Made by a program: the position numbers and the translations under genes | Notes under the pieces: generated by a model | Seen by the model: only the letters and a program-made list of their open reading frames with translations | What the model was told of the DNA's origin: nothing | The model's database searches: none | Assembly (NCBI RefSeq): GCF_963576675.1 | Contig: NC_088915.1 | Location: 2,237,001 to 2,301,000 of the forward strand | DNA length: 64,000 bases | DNA from: Euphorbia lathyris | Lineage: Eukaryota > Streptophyta > Magnoliopsida > Malpighiales > Euphorbiaceae | Direction of reading: 5' to 3' | Part shown: positions 32,529 through 43,956 of the stretch, one piece after another | Numbering within the stretch: the first letter of the stretch is position 1 | How the letters are laid out: each line of letters begins with the position of its first letter

Positions 32529-34940
32529 TTATGTTTGGTTCAATCTAGAATTGGAATTTGGTTTCCTTTAGAATTATTTGGTTTTTTAATGAATAATAAT
32601 ATAACTACAATAAAAAAAATTAAAAATTCAGATTGTTCTAAAAATAAATGTTCATGTATACAAAGTTTTTAGTCTTTCTTATTTCACCCTTTCGTCTGAC
32701 TTCGCATATTTCGCAATATGCAAAGCATGCAAAGACAATACGAATTCGCAGAAAAACTTTCCTTTTCGCAGATTTCCAATATACGAAGTAAAAAATGTGT
32801 TTTTAAGCAGTATTATCTTCGCATACTTCACATATTGCTAAATATGCAAAGTGGTATATAACAAAAACAAACATAACAATAAGGCTGCAACAATAATTCT
32901 AACATTAAAATCATAACATTATCAAAATTTACAACAAAATTATAATAATAACAACATTAAAATCATAACATTATCAAAATTTACAACAAGATCATTTCAA
33001 AGTCAATGTGACCAATCTTGATGGACATTTCTCCCAACATCCTAGAACCTCGTCCCTCTCTCTATATCCCAGTACACCGCCTTCTGTATTCATTCACCTT
33101 CACAAAAATTAAGTTGTGTTAGCAAGAAAAAGAACAGTTTGGCTTAACGAACGAAGTTTGCAATAAAAGAAATATAACAGAAAAAGGGATGATTTACTTC
33201 GCCAAAGCAGAATATGCGAAGTCTGTGAAGGTAAAAATCATGAACGCTTCTCTTCACAGACTTCACCTAATCTGTTTTCGCGAAGTAAAATCATATGTTT
33301 TAGCCTCTTTTCCTCGCCAGACCTTCACAAAAGCCAATTTTGCGAAGTGATTTTCTGGGAAAAAAATAAAGAGAAAACAATAGATACTTACATTTTTTTT
33401 CCATCTTTTACTATTAACATGGTCAATAACCATATGATAAACGCAGAAAACAATCAAAATAACGTGGAATAATGATTTCTTCGATCCACACAAGAAGAAA
33501 AAAACCGAGAGATGAGAAAAGACATGAAGATGAAGAACCATGACTTAATTTTCTAGAAATAGGAAGATTAGGAATCTAAGAGGAAGTAAGAAGAGAAAGA
33601 CATGGTGATGATGAAATTGGTATACAGATTTCGCAATATAAAGGAAGAGAGAAAAATCAAAGGTCTTAGAATGAGAAGGGGAAGAGAAACCGTAAGGAAG
33701 ATGAAAGGGGAGGGGAAGATGAAAGATTGGGGTATGTTTGGGAAAGTTCAAAAAAATTGATGAATTTTTTATTAGAGATAAGTTCAAAAAAATCCAATGT
33801 AGTTTCATGTTTTTAAGATCTGGTACCTGTGGTATTTTTTGAACAAAAATAACCAAGCAGTTGGCAGGGTTAGCAATTTTGGGTTGATTTGGTCAAACTT
33901 GGTTCGATAATGAAAATTTTTCAACAATTATTTGAGCAATGACGCAACATAATGGTGGATTTGAATTTAAGTTGCATATCTCATATGTGCAGGTATTTCT
34001 GACAATCATTTCTGACAATCTCATAATGGCTGCTGGGGCCTATTAGAGAACCTGCCATTAGTCTGGCTGGTACTCTTTACCATATGCTGTTGAATAATGT
34101 TTGATTGAGGAAGTGAGGTGCGTGTAGTTTAAGGCGTCTCTGATAATCGATTTGGTTGCATGGACCTTGACATGCCATGAGGTGCCTCCAAAATCCACCT
34201 TTGTGTATCCTGAAGCTGCACAAATTGACTAGGTTTTGTCAGACTTTTGTAATGGGGGGTTTACTTGATCAGGCAATGCACCTTGTATTGAGCTTTGCTG
34301 GTTCTGACCCAAAACAATTTTACGAACTGCAAATTCTTTTACACAATCTATCCAGCTTTTTCACATTCGGTTCATCTTTGCTTTCTACTTCTTATAAACA
34401 TTTGTTATTGGGGTTCTAAATTTCATGTGAGCCATTTGTTTTGGATGATTCTGTATCCAGAAGTCCATTTTACAAGTCATTCTTCTGACCGTAAATCATG
34501 TAATTTTTCTGTTTCAGATTTTATACAATCTTCCCCTTTTTCATTTGCATGTTCCCGAGCATCTAGTGTTCGTTTATTTCTCTAATTTTTACGTAAACTA
34601 ATTCTTGATTTTTCGAAATTGACTTTAGCCTTTTGTTTTGCTAAATTCCATGTCCAAAAGCTCTCATACTGAGTCGTTCAAACTTTAGTCCAAATTTTTG
34701 CTTGACTTTAATTACTTGTGCGACGTTCAATCCGCTCGAATCAGAAAACCACAAACGAAGTCAGCCCATTTCCTTGCCAACAGATCGTGGTGTTTGTAAA
34801 TTCCAAGCCAACATCAATTCAACGCCTCGCCGAGATAGTCGATTATGGCTCCGATTTTGTGGTTTGAATTTTCAATTTCATTTCCTTTATTATAATTATT
34901 ACAATTCAATTCATGTTCATGTTAATAGTTATACCATAAA
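32529..34940. other. Repeat-rich intergenic region
   Basis: Between about 32690 and 33350 the motif TTCGCA/TGCGAA and relatives (GCGAAGT, ACTTCGC) recur more than a dozen times on both strands, like the subterminal region of a DNA transposon. I found no termini. The long minus-strand frame at 33545-33856 is phenylalanine-rich and looks non-coding. 33860-34940 gives no recognisable protein. Confidence 0.4.
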
Positions 34941-34949
34941 AATGAGTAG

Positions 34950-35160
34950 GGTTTTTCATATGTAAAGACACATTATATTGGTCAATAATATGGTTAATGC
35001 ATGTAGCTTGCCACATGTCTTTACATCACCAAAATTACACAAATACTTTATGGAATACATTAAAAACAAAGGAAAACCCTCAACTCACCCCACCCATGTG
35101 ATTCGAATCAATGACCTCTAGGATCATAGGTAAGCTCTCAACCAACAGGCTAAGAGCGTC
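34950..35160 (-). mobile_element. tRNA-derived SINE
   Basis: The minus strand shows an A-box-like TAGCCTGTTGGTTGAGAGC (35134-35152) and a B-box-like GATTCGAATC (35100-35109) at tRNA spacing. A non-tRNA tail follows, running toward 34950. The layout fits a plant SINE. Target duplications were not clear. Confidence 0.55.
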
Positions 35161-35467
35161 ACCACAGTAAATGCTATATATATATAGCTTATCAGTAACC
35201 GAAAGAGAAGATAAAATCATTTATATGGTCTGATTAAATATAAAAAATGAGGTGTTTTCTCCTCTAGTTATGGTTGATCCCTTGGGCATTGTGCAATCTT
35301 ATCCACTAGGACAGCTTTTCTTTCGCCAATCTGAACCAAAATATGGGGAATACCATTTTCAATGGTTATCGAGGTTTTCTTGCATCATCTATTTGAATAT
35401 ATCTACCTTAAAAAATGTAACTTAAAGGTATTATGAAAATTCAAAACAACGTTTTTTCATTTTAAGG

Positions 35468-35740
35468 TGTAGTTTGTAAAATTGGAACTGAAAACACATA
35501 GATTTGTTTCATTTGGCATGTATTCGAAAAAATAAAAGCCTTTCAGTTCCTTGTCCAACAAATGTTTGTGTTGAAGCCTTAACAAGTATACCAGTTCAAA
35601 TTCATATGCACTATCTTCATTAATGTTCTTATGTTGACCTATGTATTTCCTCTTGATTGCCACTTCACTTAGGTCCCATAACCATAACCATCATTTATAG
35701 ACAACGCCATATCTGCCATCCCCAAGCTTTGCGTATTGCA
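35468..35740 (-). pseudogene. Receptor-like kinase N-lobe fragment
   Basis: The minus strand encodes KLGDGRYGVVYK (glycine-rich loop, subdomain I), then a TGA in the same frame. It continues to VAIKRKYIGQHKNINEDSAY (the VAIK lysine, subdomain II) and ELVYLLRLQHKHL (subdomains III-IV), with EYMPNETNL matching the hinge YEYxPNxSL. The C-lobe with the HRD and DFG motifs is missing. The wording is of the cysteine-rich or S-domain receptor kinase type. It lies between a SINE and a B3 fragment with no intact gene around it. Confidence 0.65.
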
Positions 35741-36079
35741 CCTATCAGCTGAGAAGTCATAAAGTGCAGCAGCAAGTTCAGCAAGAAACCGAAGTATTTC
35801 TGCTGACAAACAACTAATGTAGAGTAAGAACGTTTAGCAGCTTCATATGACTTGCACTTCTTTTAGTCCTCCTTTTAGTCATGACCGACAGTTACAAAAA
35901 CACAGTGGATGATATCAGCAGTTTCAGGGCCTATGTTAAAATTTACTTAGTCAAATTTTAAAGCAATGACCCATAAGATGGCTGCATTATAATCACGAAT
36001 GAAGGATTTTCGGATTGAAAATTTGACATTGATCTTTCAACAACCTTCTTTGTTCTTCCTTTATCAGCTTTTTGTTGGT

Positions 36080-36380
36080 TATGAAAGTCTTATTTTCCAT
36101 TTGTATCCCTGGTTCGACAAACAAAGAAAATCATTTGCGTTATAAGAATATGACCTAACCTTCTGGTTATAAGAATGAAAATAACGTACCTTCAACCTGA
36201 TCATTTGCGTTAAATGTTGTTGCAAAATTCTAAGCCTTTTCGAATTGTTCATCAAGATTAGCGCTTGTTGGCAAGATTTCATCAGAAACGTCAATTTCTG
36301 ATTCAATAGCTACAATATCTAGCTCTTGAAATTGTTGCTGGTCAACATTAGCGTAATATACTTATCATATTCAAATATAC
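36080..36380 (-). pseudogene. B3-gene downstream exon fragment (right of split)
   Basis: Minus-strand reading gives QQQFQELDIVAIESEIDVSD and EILPTSANLDEQFEKA, a stop, then NFATTFNANDQVEG. This acidic linker-like sequence is contiguous with the B3-domain piece at 41140 once the copia element is removed. The assignment rests on that contiguity, not on a domain. Confidence 0.4.
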
Positions 36381-36684
36381 TGATAAATATTGAACACAAT
36401 AGACAAATTGCAACGCAATGCAAAAAGTATTTGTTATTTAGAATGTAAACTGAGGAAGCTTTAAATAGCTTTACAGTGAACAGAAATCCAAAAACAGAAA
36501 CTAACGTATCCCACATATACAGGAAACGTGATTACAGCAAAGACCAAATCAAACTCTAACTTATTCCTAGTTTCTAGGAACTTATTGTTAACAGCAAAGA
36601 CTACTTCAAACAAGAAGACACGTTACTTAACACTTATTGTTAACAGCAAAGACTACTTCAAACAAGAAGACACGTTACTTAACA
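36381..36684 (-). repeat. 3' LTR of the copia element
   Basis: 304 bp, TG...CA. The tandem ~54-bp internal duplication is nearly perfect here. Confidence 0.95.
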
Positions 36685-36719
36685 AAACTCTCCCCTAAAC
36701 TAAACTTGCTTACAGCAAG

Positions 36720-39700
36720 TTAGTTTATACCCAAGCTACTTCGAACACCAAGTGCTTCTCTAAGCTTCTCAAATTCATCAAGCTTTAACGGTTTTGTCAT
36801 GATATTTGCAACTTGCTCATTCGTGCCACAATATTCCATTTTAATTGACCTATCATTTACAAGATTTTTTAAAAAATGAAATCGTACATCAATATGTTTG
36901 CTTCTCCCATGAAGTATCAGATTCTTTGCAAGTTTAATAGTAGAAGAATTGTCACAGAGAACCTTCACATAGTCAATTTTTGTACCTTTAATTTGTTTCA
37001 GAATTCTCTGCATCCAGACACATTGACACGCACATGAGGCAGCAGCTATATATTCTGCCTCTGTAGTTGACAGACTCACTACAGGTTGCTTCTTGGACGC
37101 CCAAGCTACAGCTCCTCCACTTAATACGAAAGCATATCCTGATGTACTCTTTCGATCATCTATATCACCAGCATAATCACTGTCCGTATATGCCATTAAC
37201 TCAGTTGTGCAGCCTCGTTTGTAAACAATGCCAAAATCAGCAGTACTTTGAATATATCTCAAGATTCTCTTAGCTGCTAACATATGTATCTCCATTGGTT
37301 TTGACATAAATCTGCTTATGAGACATACACTGTACATCAAATCTGGTCTTGTGACAGTCATATATAGCAAGCTTCCAACAATCTGCTTGAACAAGGTTCC
37401 ATTTACTTGAGTGCCTTCCTCCTCCTTTGATAGTTTGTTTCCTGGAACAATTGGATTTCTGGCTCCATTGCACCCTTTCATCCCGAATTTTTCAAGCATT
37501 TCACTGGCATATTTCTTCTGGCTGATGAAAATGCCATTTACTCCTTGATGAACTTCCACTCCCAAGAAATACTTCATTTCTCCTAGATCAGTCATCTCGA
37601 ACTCATTCTTCATAGAGTTTTTGAAATTTTGTATCAGAATCAAATCATTGCCTGTAAAAACAAGATCATCAACATAGAGACTTATAATTAGAATCTTGTT
37701 GTTCTCCTGTTTTACAAACAAGGTAGGATCACAGCAGCTTCTTTCGAACCCTTCTTTGACGAAGTATCGTTCAATTCTACTAAACCATGCCCTTGGAGCT
37801 TGCTTTAAGCCATAAAGAGCTTTGTTTAGTTTGTATACTTTGTTCTTCTCTCCCTTAACTTCATAGCCTTATGGCTCAGCGACGTAGACGTCTTCTTTGA
37901 GTTCTCCATGCAGAAATGCGCTTTTAATGTCTAGTTGAAACAGCTTCCAACCATTTTTCGCTGCTACTGCAATTACCATGCGAATAGTATCCCATCGTGC
38001 TACTGGTGCAAAGACCTCATTGTAGTCAATTCCCTTTTCTTGAGCATACCCTTTTGCCACGAGGTGTGCTTTACATTTGTCAATCTTTCCATTTTCGTTC
38101 AGCTTGGTTCGATACACCCATTTGACACCTATCACCTTCACTTCCAAAGGAGCCTTTACAAGTTCCCAAGTTTGATTTTTCTTTATTGCTTCGATTTCAA
38201 GATCCGTTGCATCCCTCCATTTCTTCATTTTTGCTGCTTGTTCATAGAAAATGGGATCAGCAGATATACATAGAGCAAAGTTTTGTACCTCATCTTCAGA
38301 GAATCCTTCTCCACTTGTGTAATCTTCTAAGTAGGCAGGAGCTCTTCGTTCTCTGATTGAGAAAGATGAATTAGAGGTATTGTTGGGGCTGGAATCCAGT
38401 GAGTTAGAGCTGGAACTTGCTGAATTTGGAACATCACTGTTGGAGCTTGAATTTTCTGCGTCATTGGAGGTGATGTCTTCATCTACATCTTCTGTATTTT
38501 CTTCATCTAAATATGCTTCTTCTTCACTTTCATCTCCTTGATTGTGGGCTTCTTCATATTCTTCTCCCCAATCAAGTACATCAGTAGTCTCCTCTTTTGT
38601 TTTTGCCCAATCCCATCTTTCATCTTCTTCAAAGATGACATCTCTGCCGATGGTTACTTTCTTTGTGAAAGGATTAATCAGCTTATATCCTTTGGACTCC
38701 ACACTATAGCCGATTAGGACTAATTTCTGACTTTTTGCATCTAACTTCAATCTCTTTGCATCAGGTACATGAACATTTCCAATGCAGCCAAAGACCCTAA
38801 AATATTCAATGTTAGGTTTCAAATCGCTCCAACATTCTTCTGGAGTTTTATTTTTCACAGAGGCAGTGGGACTCCGATTGAGAATGTGACATGTCCACTT
38901 CGCAGCATCTGGCCAAAGCATTTTGGGCATTTGTTTTTCTTCAAGCAAGCATCTCACCATATTGAGGATTGTACGGTTTTTACGCTCCGCAACTCCGTTT
39001 TGTTGAGGTGTATACGCCGTAGTAAGCTGTCTTTTTATGCCTTGTGTTTTGCAAAATTCTGAAAATTCTTTGGAGTTGAATTCTCCTCCTCTATCTGTTC
39101 TTAAGCTGCACATTGATAGACCACAATCTTTCTCCACCATTATTTTAACATTTTGAAAGTCACAAAAGCTTCACTCTTTTCGTTCAGAAAATAAACCCAC
39201 AGCTTTCGACTAAAGTCATCTATGAATGTTAATATGTACCTCTTTTGACTGTAGGAGGCAGGCGAAATAGGACCGCAAATGTCTGAGTGTATGAGCTGTA
39301 ATTTCTTTGTGGCTCTCCAATTACTCTTCTTTGAAATGGCTACTCTGTGTTGTTTTCCCATCATGCAACTTGTACATTTTTTTGTTGGGGTTTTGATGTT
39401 TGGCAGCCCTCGAACCATCTCTTTGTTGTGCAGCAATGCTAGATTTGTATAGCTCAGATGCCCAAATCTTTGATGCCAAATTTCACTCGATTCTTCAATT
39501 TGTGCGTTGACGCAAGAAGGTGATTTCATAAGAATGTTTGCAATAACTAAAAACATTTTGTTTGCTGTCATTTCGCTTTTCATTATAACACCATGGGTCG
39601 GATGATATAACTTGCACACTCTTGATAAGAATGGTGATTCCTCGTTCTTGTAATTGACCTATACTCAGCAGGTTATTACGCAATTCAGGTACATAAAAAA

Positions 39701-40761
39701 CATCACTCACAATTTGGATTTGGCCTCCAACTTCGAGCTTGATACTCCCTTTCCCCATCACCATCAGCTTGGAATCATTCCCAAGTTTAACAGAATGCTT
39801 AAACACTTCATCAAGTCGTGTGAACCACTCTTTGTTTCCTGACATGTGGTTCGAACATCCAGAATCAAGAAACCAGATCCCTTTCCTTTTGTCTTGCTTG
39901 AGATCAACTTGCGCCATTAACAACATCTCATCTTCATCATCAATCTCAGCATAGTGAGCCCGTTTCTCTGAATTTTGACATTCATGCTGAAAATGTCCCA
40001 AATTGTGACATTTATAGCATTCAATAGCAGATTTGTCAAAGAATGATCTGCCTCTGCCTCTTCCTCGACCTCTAAACGTGCCTCTGCCTCGTCCACTTCG
40101 GTCTTCATGTGTAACTTTCAATACTTGATCTTCTTCTACAGATCCTTTCATCCTTTGTCCGTGAATTAAAAGGCTGCTTTGGAGTTCATCCACAGTTAAA
40201 ACATCAACATTATTTGATTCTTCAATTGAACATACCACATAGTTGAATTTTGGAACTAAGGATCGAAGAATCTTTCCTGTGATATCAGCTTCTTTGAGAC
40301 TTTCACCACATGATTTCATCCTTTTGGCAATTGAGAGTGTTCTTCAAAAATAGGCATTGACACTTTCCCCTTCTTTCATCTTCAGAATTTCGAATTCAGT
40401 TTTTAGGGTTTGAAGTTGTGCTCTTTTAACCCTTGTTGTCCCTTTAAATTTCTGCTTCATCGAGTCCCAAATCTGCTTGGATGTATCATCGTTCAGAATG
40501 GTTTCCATAATTTCTCTGTCAATGGCTTGATAGAGATAATTCTTCACCTTCTTGTCTTTCAATTGCTGTTCTGCAATAAATTTAGACTCTGCTTCTGATG
40601 GCTCTCTTCCTGTTGGAATCTCTGTTATTCCGTCTTCTACTAGGCTCCAGAATTCCTTTGCTCGAAGGAAATTCTCCATCAATTTTGCCCAATGTTCATA
40701 GAAGCCATCAAATTTTGGGATAGCTGGTTACACAAAACCATTATTGTTGCTTTCTGCCATC
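36720..40761 (-). pseudogene. Ty1/copia gag-pol, broken
   Basis: Domain order is gag, a CCHC knuckle (CYKCHNLGHFQHEC), protease (DSGCSNHM), GAG-pre-integrase (EIWHQRFGHLS), integrase (LRTDRGGEFNS, TPQQNGVAERKNRT), reverse transcriptase (LYVDDLVFTG) and RNase H (YTDSDYAGDIDDRKSTSGYA), i.e. the copia arrangement of the TNT1/Tork-like type. Breaks: a one-base frame shift and a TAA just after the gag ATG (40761); a TGA at 40344; a shift near 39610 and a compensating one near 39140, so the integrase start is in a different frame from both sides; a TAA at 37869. No part of the frame is missing, so it is a full-length but dead polyprotein. Confidence 0.92.
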
Positions 40762-40820
40762 TCTTCACACTCTTCTCTCGTGTTTCTCTCACACTCTTCT
40801 CTCTCAATCAGGCCTGTTCT

Positions 40821-40832
40821 GGCTCTGATACC
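40821..40832 (-). other. Primer-binding site of the copia element
   Basis: GGTATCAGAGCC (minus strand) lies three to four bases inside the 5' LTR and is complementary to initiator-Met tRNA. Confidence 0.88.
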
Positions 40833-40835
40833 AAA

Positions 40836-41139
40836 TGATAAATATTGAACACAATAGACCAATTGCAACGCAATGCAAAAAGTATTTGTTATTTAGAATG
40901 TAAACTGAGGAAGCTTTAAATAGCTTTACAGTGAACAGAAATCCAAAAACAGAAACTAACGTATCCCACATATACAGGAAACGTGATTACAGCAAAGACC
41001 AAATCAAACTCTAACTTATTCCTAGTTTCTAGGAACTTATTGTTAACAGCAAAGACTACTTCAAACAAGAAGATACGTTACTTAACACTTATTGTTATCC
41101 GCAAAGACTACTTCAAACAAGAAGACATGGTACTTAACA
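40836..41139 (-). repeat. 5' LTR of the copia element
   Basis: 304 bp, six substitutions from the 3' LTR, four of them inside the second internal repeat. Confidence 0.95.
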
Positions 41140-41264
41140 TATACATGATCAAGTGAGTGAAATTCAGCGAATTCTCGCCATCCATTTTGTAGTCAAAACC
41201 CGCCCTCACTTTCTGCAATATCAACTTTCCATTTTTGACCAGAAGGTGCCTTCAAGATTACTGG
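41140..41264 (-). pseudogene. B3 DNA-binding domain fragment (left of split)
   Basis: The minus strand reads PVILKAPSGQKWKVDIAESE, a stop after GGF, then LQNGWREFAEFHSLDHV. This matches the core of plant B3 domains of the REM/At3g18960 kind (LKxPSGxxWxVxL...VWFxxGWxEFVEYHSL). The in-frame TGA falls at the usual tryptophan. The copia element inserted directly after the HSLDH segment. Upstream sequence to 41480 probably holds the 5' exons, but I could not delimit them. Confidence 0.68.
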
Positions 41265-41299
41265 ACTCTAAAGATAGCCTCCAATTGGAGCTTTGCTAG

Positions 41300-41780
41300 A
41301 TTAGAAACTTCAGAAACTTCATAAGGCAAAAAAACAAATTCCCTAAAGCATTATATGTATAAACTCAAATTAGAGCTTTGCTAGATTAGAAAACAAACTA
41401 AAAATAAGTGCATCAAATTAACATATATACAAATAATGAGAATGAATATACATACACTTCCAGGAAGAGCACAGGCAGAGCAACGACTTTTCTCCAAGTG
41501 AAAGCTATTGTTCAATTGATGAATGAGATAGAGAATTGGTTCATTCTTTTTAAGTAAATGTTGAATATGAATGTGATTGACAAAGATATTGAATAAAAGA
41601 GACTTTCTTGACTAAAGAAGACAATGTTGGTGAAGAGCTGTTGTGGTTACAGATATATGAGATTTGAGAAGCTAGAGTTTCTCTCCATAAATCATTTTGT
41701 TTATATATGAGATTTGGGAGGGTATTTTTGTAATTAACTTTTACCAACTATGGTTTCTTTACATGAACCATTTGTTTATA
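41300..41780. repeat. Paralogous 5' segment of the B3-type locus (copy 1)
   Basis: It is collinear with 51255-51780: both share AACTTCATAAGGCAAAA, ATCAAATTAACATATATACA, GCAACGACT, GTGAAAGCTATTGTT, CAATGTTGGTGAAGAG and TTTATATATGAGATTTGGGA in the same order. It is likely the promoter and 5' UTR of a gene duplicated with its flank. Confidence 0.65.
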
Positions 41781-42268
41781 GGTTTAATTAAATTTTATTG
41801 ATGATTGGTAACTACAAAACCATATTATTTGAATTCTAATATTTGAGGTATAAACAGTGGCTGGTGAATCATCCATAGTATTTAAGGTCCTACAACAAGT
41901 TCGGAGGCTTATAAGCAATTGGGATGATATATCAAAATGACCTTAAAGTTTATGGAGAAATACCAATTTAGCTCTAATGTGCAAAATAACATCATTTTAC
42001 CTTTACGTTTGTGGAATAGTACCAATTTAGCCATTGGTAACGAAATTTGGGGTAATTGGTACCATTTCACAAAAATTGAGGTGTCAAGTTGCATTATTCA
42101 GGCTTAAATTGGTACATTTCATAAATATTCAAGGTAAAATGATACTTTTCCAAAACTTTGAGACATTTTGTATCTTATCCATATATCCACGTAGTACAAT
42201 AACTCATTTTGACTGTAATCAATCCAAATTGTTCCGTATAACATTTTGAATATAGTTTTTGGGGTTAA

Positions 42269-42784
42269 GGTCCAAAAATACCGATAACATTTTCGGTTAG
42301 GAGCAATTTTACCCATAACGTCTAAAATTGTGGAATTTTACCCCTAACGTCGACAGCAATTTTACTCATAAAGTTGATAATTTGGGTCGAGATTTTCGAC
42401 ACTATTATAAAACACAGATATTTTTTTCTTTATTCTGCAACAATTGGAGATTAATATTATAAAAAAGGATTTCAAGTTTTTTATAATTTAATAGTAGAAT
42501 TGGAGATTAATATTATAAATTTGGTGAATTTTTTGAATTTTTTGTCTAATTTGTACAAAAAACTATACTTTTTTATATTTTTTTTCACATCCCAACATAT
42601 GTTTGTGATTTGACGCAAAAATCCATGACCGAGACCGTTTGATAAATTATTTATGAAATTGACCAAATTTATCAACGTTATGGGTAAAATTGCTCTTGGT
42701 TTCCAACGTTAGGATAAAATTGCACCATTTTAGACCTTGGGATAAAATTGCTTATGACCCAAAACGTTAGAATATTTTTGCACC
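42269..42784. mobile_element. MITE in the promoter of the F-box pseudogene
   Basis: It starts GGTCCAAAAATACC and ends TATTTTTGCACC. TTAA lies on both sides. Interior repeats of AATTTTACCCNTAACGT occur in both orientations. It lies 75 bp upstream of the F-box ATG. The same element at the same place precedes the paralogue at 57115, so it predates the duplication. Confidence 0.68.
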
Positions 42785-42859
42785 TTAATTGTAGTTTTTG
42801 TAATTCTTTTTTAACCCTAATTGTTCACACTCATTTTCTGATTAGAGTGAGCGGCGGCA

Positions 42860-43956
42860 ATGGCACAACTCTCAAGCGAGTTGATCATCGAAATACTTAT
42901 GTGGTTGCCCGTGAAGTCCCTCCTGTGTTTCAGATGTGTTTCAAAATCTTTATGCCCTGTCATTGAAAGCCCTGATTTTATCAGTTCTCATCTAAGCAAG
43001 TCTTCTCAAAACTTAAATCTCCGCAAACTTCATGTTTGTGATTTTATCAGACCAATTGAATAACAATTTTCATGTTTGTGATGTGAATGTCGAGCTTCAA
43101 GAAGATATTATAGGCATAGAAAAACAAGTCTCATCCTCATTGAAGAATGTCTATGGTTACTATAAAGGTTTGGTTCTCTTGAATCAAAGTTCATTGTACC
43201 AACCTAAATTAGAACTGTCCCTGTGGAATCCATCCACTCGCCGGTGTAAGGATCTTCCTGATTGGCCTTTGGAAGACCCAGCTAATGATCAATTTTATTA
43301 CTTAAATGGGCCAGGTTTGGGTTATGATGACGCTATTGATGAGTACAAAGGGTTTTTAAGGGTATATGTCAAGCGAAAACTTGATATTGAAGTTCAATTT
43401 TGGATTTATGGGTTTAAATCAAATATTTGGAGAAGGATTCAGAATCCCCCTTCCCTCGGATACAGAATAGATAGGAATGTGTATCTTTGTGAAATGGGTT
43501 ACTTCACTGATGGTAGTCTACATTGGTTATCCAATTCAGAGGTTGTGGCATTTAATATGAGAAATGAGACATTCTCCTTAGTTCCTCAACCTGTTTTATC
43601 TTTCAATTCAACTGATAGAGTTTTAAGGTAATTACATATTTTAGGAGGATGCCTTTGCATCAGCTATTTCTATGAGGAAGAATGATGGGGTTAATCAATT
43701 TACTTGGACAAAGTTATACTCTGTTGTAAATCCCTTATTTTTTGACATATCTTGGTTTCTATGTGTGAATGTCATTGGGTATTCAAAGAGAGGAGATAAG
43801 ATTCTACTTAATGTTGATATAATGAGTAATATAGTTTCATATGATCTTAGAGAGAAAAGTTTTGCTAAGGTTGGAACATGCAATGATTCTATTTGGAATG
43901 GTCGAATTCTTAGTCTTGAAGTTGAAAGTCTTGTGTCGGTAGGCCGCGGAGCCTAG
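42860..43956 (+). pseudogene. F-box/FBA gene copy 1, inactivated
   Basis: It is a duplicate of the intact gene at 57115. The F-box (residues 1-45, LIIEILMWLPVKSLLCFRCV) is open. A 10-base insertion at about 43031-43040 repeats the TCATGTTTGT found a few bases downstream and shifts the frame. The body continues in the new frame from 43032 to a TAA at 43629 that is CAA in the paralogue. A 32-base deletion at 43671/43672 then shifts the frame again before the last 94 codons. With three independent lesions it would make only a 67-residue F-box peptide. F-box proteins link substrates to SKP1-CUL1 ubiquitin ligases. Confidence 0.9.

Larger units (their letters stand above)
36381..41139 (-). mobile_element. 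Full-length Ty1/copia LTR retrotransposon
   Basis: It has 304-bp LTRs at 36381-36684 and 40836-41139 with termini TGATAAAT...TTAACA. The target duplication TATAC is at 36376-36380 and 41140-41144. The LTRs differ at six positions by my count. The primer-binding site GGTATCAGAGCC is at 40821-40832 and the purine tract AGGGGAGAGTTT at about 36687-36698, both on the minus strand. Within each LTR about 54 bases (TTATTGTTAACAGCAAAGAC and following) occur twice in tandem. Gag-pol is broken. Confidence 0.95.

Noticed and set aside
33545..33856. 103-codon minus frame rich in Phe, Leu and His
   Set aside because: Compositionally a translation of AT-rich DNA, with no family match.
35090..35155. Functional tRNA gene
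   Set aside because: A and B box motifs are present but no acceptor stem or cloverleaf can be closed. A SINE head explains it better.
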